Assembly: GCA_020721745.1 (NCBI GenBank)
Contig: DYMC01000130.1
Location: forward strand, 1 to 6,880
Length of the DNA: 6,880 nt
Direction of reading: 5' to 3'
Source: Lentisphaera sp.
GTDB taxonomy: Bacteria > Verrucomicrobiota > Lentisphaeria > Victivallales > GWF2-50-93
This document shows positions 4,780-6,880 of this stretch, one piece after another (positions within the stretch are counted from its first letter, which is position 1; each line of letters begins with the position of its first letter). The position numbers and the translations under genes were made by a program. The notes beneath the pieces are model-generated. The model worked only from the letters and a program-made list of their open reading frames with translations, was not told where the DNA came from and ran no database searches.

Positions 4780-6789
4780 TCAAGGTCCGCCGCTAATCTT
4801 CCTCAATTGTCCGAGCTTGGCCTTCTGCGATTCGCTCTTCGCCATGCCCTCAAGCTCCGGGAGCAATTCGCCGGCCGCGGCCTCATCCCCGCTTTCGAAA
4901 AGAGCGACCGCAAGATTCACCCCCACGTCGAAGTTTCTCCCGTTCAGCCGGTAGGCTCTCCGGAACAGCTTCGCCGCGCCGCGCGCATCGCCCCTCTTCA
5001 AAAGCAATATCCCGGCGTTGTTGAGCGAGCCGGGATGGAAGGGAAGCATGTCGAGCGCCTCGACATAGCATCCCATCGCCTCGTCGTCGCGACCTTCTCC
5101 TTGCAGCTTTACCCCCCTGTTGTAGAGCAGGTCCGGTGTCCTGGGACCCTTCATCGCCTCGCTCCAGAAGCGTTCCGCGGAGGCCTTGTCGCCCTTCTTA
5201 TCCTGGAGCATCGCCATGTTCATCAGCGCGCTCCGGTCCGAATCCGGACAATTCAAAGCCACAAAAAATTCCTTTTCCGCCTTGTCGTCCATTCCCTTTG
5301 ATGCGTATATCATCCCGAGCATGTTGTGGTTCCTCGACCAGCCGGGATCTAGACGCGAGGCGGAGAGAAGACGATCGAGCGCTCCGTCAATGTCGCCGGA
5401 ACGGAAAAGCGCCTCGCCCATTATGCTGTCCGTCTCCGCCTTCAGCATCCTCGCGTCGGATGGCGCCGGAAACACGCAGACCGCGAGAAGCGCCGCAAGC
5501 ACGATGCAAAGCGTCGCCACCCGCCTCCCGCGGACGAGAAAGACGCTTTTGAATTCGACGATGAACGCGGCGGAAAAAAAGATGACGGCTGGAAGCATCG
5601 CAGTCCGGTATCTCGAACTGCTCACAGTGAGAATCTGGGCCAGCCAAAAGGAGAGAAGCAGAGCGGCCATGATCAGCTCGCCACGCTTCGGCCGCCTGGA
5701 GAAAAGCAGCCCGACGAAGCCGGACAGCCCCAGAGTCCCTATAACCGCGAAACTCCAGCTCGTCAGCCTCTGGATCGGCGTGAAATAACGGAATTCCGGC
5801 ATATCCGCTCCAGACAGCAGCTCGCGCATGTTCCACGCCAGAAATGCCTTCCTCGCGAGCAAAGCACCCCAGTGCAGCGGATGCCCGGCGATGAAGTACA
5901 GCGACTTCATCAGGAAGAATCCGTCCTTGTCCATCCCCGTCCCGGACGTTGCGAATTTCGCCTCGGCGTGGATCTTGTCCCATGCCGGCCCGGGTCTCAC
6001 GTTGCATGTGCCGTCGGCAGCCTGATTGTTGCCGAGATAGAAATTGAAGCCGCCATTCGCCTGCAGCGGAAAGAACTTCCCGAACTGCACCCCGTTGTAG
6101 ATAGAAACCGGGGCCAGTGTCAGTGCGAACGCGAAAATCGCGAAGCCCGTGAATTTCGCAGGCGGATGCGCGAAAGCCCGGAGCCTCCAGCATAGAACTG
6201 CGAAATTCGCAAGGACAAAGATCAGCGAGAGCGGATGGGTCAGCGCGGCGAGAGCGCTGGCTATCCCGCACAGCGCACAGAACAATCCCGCACGCCTTCC
6301 ATCCGCCGAAACGGCTAGCTCGTGGAATATCATCACCGCGCACAACAGCGGCAGAAGCAGCGCCTCGGAGACAAGCTCGCCGGAAACATAGACCAGCGGA
6401 GGGTAGAATGCCCAGAGAAAAGCGGCCAGAAGCCCCTTGCGGATTTCAACCCGGTCATCTCCACGCATGAAGAGAAAATACATCAGCGCCAGCCCGGACG
6501 CGAGGAAGATTGCCTGCTGGAGAAATCTGACCGGGAACAAATCCATTGACATCACATGCAGGAGAAAGGCCAGGAAGAATGGATACCCGGGGGAATGCAG
6601 CTTCAATTCCATCCACAGGATGCGCCCGGAGAGAATCTCCTTCGCCCATTCGTGGTATTCAGTCACGTCCGGCCCAGAGGGAATATCGAAAATGGGGGAC
6701 AGCGAATATTGCTCCAGATATGCAAGCCGGAACAGAAGACCGGCTGAAAGAATCAGCAGCAGAGCCAGGATTTTTCTCTTTTTCGTCAA
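4780..6789 (-). CDS. Membrane GT-C glycosyltransferase (PMT/GT39-like) with C-terminal TPR domain
   Basis: The product is a polytopic inner-membrane protein likely to transfer a sugar from a polyprenyl-phosphate donor to a lipid, glycan or protein on the periplasmic side. The residue numbers that follow count from GTG 6810; subtract 7 for the TTG start. About 11-12 membrane segments lie at 13-31 and between 76 and 448. The first large loop has the GT-C acidic motif region GPDVTEYHEWAKEIL (46-60, D48 and E51 as candidates) and SPGYPFFLAFL (73-83), as in PMT_2/ArnT-like proteins. NFYLGNN is at 256-262 and SSSRYRTAMLPA at 397-408. Residues 460-655 form about six TPR units (for example GEALFRSGDIDGALDRLLSA), probably protein-interaction modules. 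TTG 6789 is preferred because GGAGG precedes it by 4 bases; GTG 6810 (676 residues) has no such site but is a real alternative. There is no clear terminator; a 245-base gap with its own promoter candidate separates it from wbpA. Donor and acceptor are unknown. Confidence 0.82.
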   Translation of the reverse strand: MTKKRKILALLLILSAGLLFRLAYLEQYSLSPIFDIPSGPDVTEYHEWAKEILSGRILWMELKLHSPGYPFFLAFLLHVMSMDLFPVRFLQQAIFLASGLALMYFLFMRGDDRVEIRKGLLAAFLWAFYPPLVYVSGELVSEALLLPLLCAVMIFHELAVSADGRRAGLFCALCGIASALAALTHPLSLIFVLANFAVLCWRLRAFAHPPAKFTGFAIFAFALTLAPVSIYNGVQFGKFFPLQANGGFNFYLGNNQAADGTCNVRPGPAWDKIHAEAKFATSGTGMDKDGFFLMKSLYFIAGHPLHWGALLARKAFLAWNMRELLSGADMPEFRYFTPIQRLTSWSFAVIGTLGLSGFVGLLFSRRPKRGELIMAALLLSFWLAQILTVSSSRYRTAMLPAVIFFSAAFIVEFKSVFLVRGRRVATLCIVLAALLAVCVFPAPSDARMLKAETDSIMGEALFRSGDIDGALDRLLSASRLDPGWSRNHNMLGMIYASKGMDDKAEKEFFVALNCPDSDRSALMNMAMLQDKKGDKASAERFWSEAMKGPRTPDLLYNRGVKLQGEGRDDEAMGCYVEALDMLPFHPGSLNNAGILLLKRGDARGAAKLFRRAYRLNGRNFDVGVNLAVALFESGDEAAAGELLPELEGMAKSESQKAKLGQLRKISGGP

Positions 6790-6793
6790 GTCG

Positions 6794-6798
6794 CCTCC
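6794..6798 (-). promoter_or_regulatory. Ribosome binding site favouring the TTG start at 6789
   Basis: On the minus strand GGAGG stands 4 bases before TTG 6789, a somewhat short but workable spacing. It would lie inside the coding frame if GTG 6810 were the start. The resulting N-terminus MTKKRK followed by a hydrophobic helix suits a cytoplasmic N-terminus. Confidence 0.5.
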
Positions 6799-6810
6799 GC
6801 GAAAATTCAC

Positions 6811-6880
6811 GGCTTTACAATCGCACCGGGACGTTTTTTTTCAAATCATGCTCCCAGCACTTCGACGTTTCTCAGCCGGA
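6811..6880. other. Upstream flank of the glycosyltransferase gene, undecided
   Basis: Minus-strand frames run in from the window edge to TGA at 6848-6846 (ending RLRNVEVLGA) or to another TGA a few bases later, so an upstream gene may end here. On the + strand an ATG at 6848 stays open to the edge (MLPALRRFSAG). The visible part is too short to choose. A poor promoter candidate on the minus strand is TTGAAA followed, 19 bases on, by TGTAAA. Confidence 0.2.

Noticed and set aside
5387..6343. Minus-strand open frame of 318 codons overlapping the glycosyltransferase gene
   Set aside because: Same strand but another frame; arginine-rich translation without hydrophobic segments, a shadow of the membrane-protein frame.

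Overview
The window reads as chromosomal DNA of a Gram-negative (diderm) bacterium. It holds three full-length genes, all for cell-envelope or surface-glycan work, and two intergenic regions packed with palindromic repeats. The LptD-type protein implies an LPS-containing outer membrane. The style of the LptD homologue, the weak or missing Shine-Dalgarno site in front of it and the GTAGGG-palindrome repeats remind me of the PVC superphylum, perhaps Lentisphaerota/Victivallales or Kiritimatiellota. That placement is an impression from memory; no taxonomic marker is present.

Layout: 1-107 is an upstream region. 108-2693 (+) encodes an LptD/OstA outer-membrane LPS-assembly protein. 2694-3232 is a convergent intergenic region carrying at least five hairpins that abut a GTAG tetranucleotide (or its complement CTAC), plus fragments, and ending in a strong terminator. 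3233-4534 (-) encodes a nucleotide-sugar dehydrogenase of the WbpA/TviB type. 4535-4779 holds a probable promoter and a structured element of about 140 bp bounded by 15-bp inverted repeats. 4780-6789 (-) encodes a polytopic GT-C (PMT/GT39-like) glycosyltransferase with a C-terminal TPR domain. 6790-6880 is the start region of that gene plus undecided sequence.

The genes fit one theme. WbpA would make a UDP-HexNAc uronic acid, the membrane glycosyltransferase would use a lipid-linked sugar on the outer face of the inner membrane, and LptD would insert finished LPS into the outer leaflet. They do not look like one operon: lptD is on the opposite strand, and wbpA has its own promoter-like sequence, ribosome binding site and terminator. 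No defence system, CRISPR array, transposase gene, tRNA or rRNA was seen. The least ordinary content is the repeat family, which resembles REP/REPIN elements (GTAG plus palindrome) normally mobilised in trans by a RAYT-type transposase not present here.
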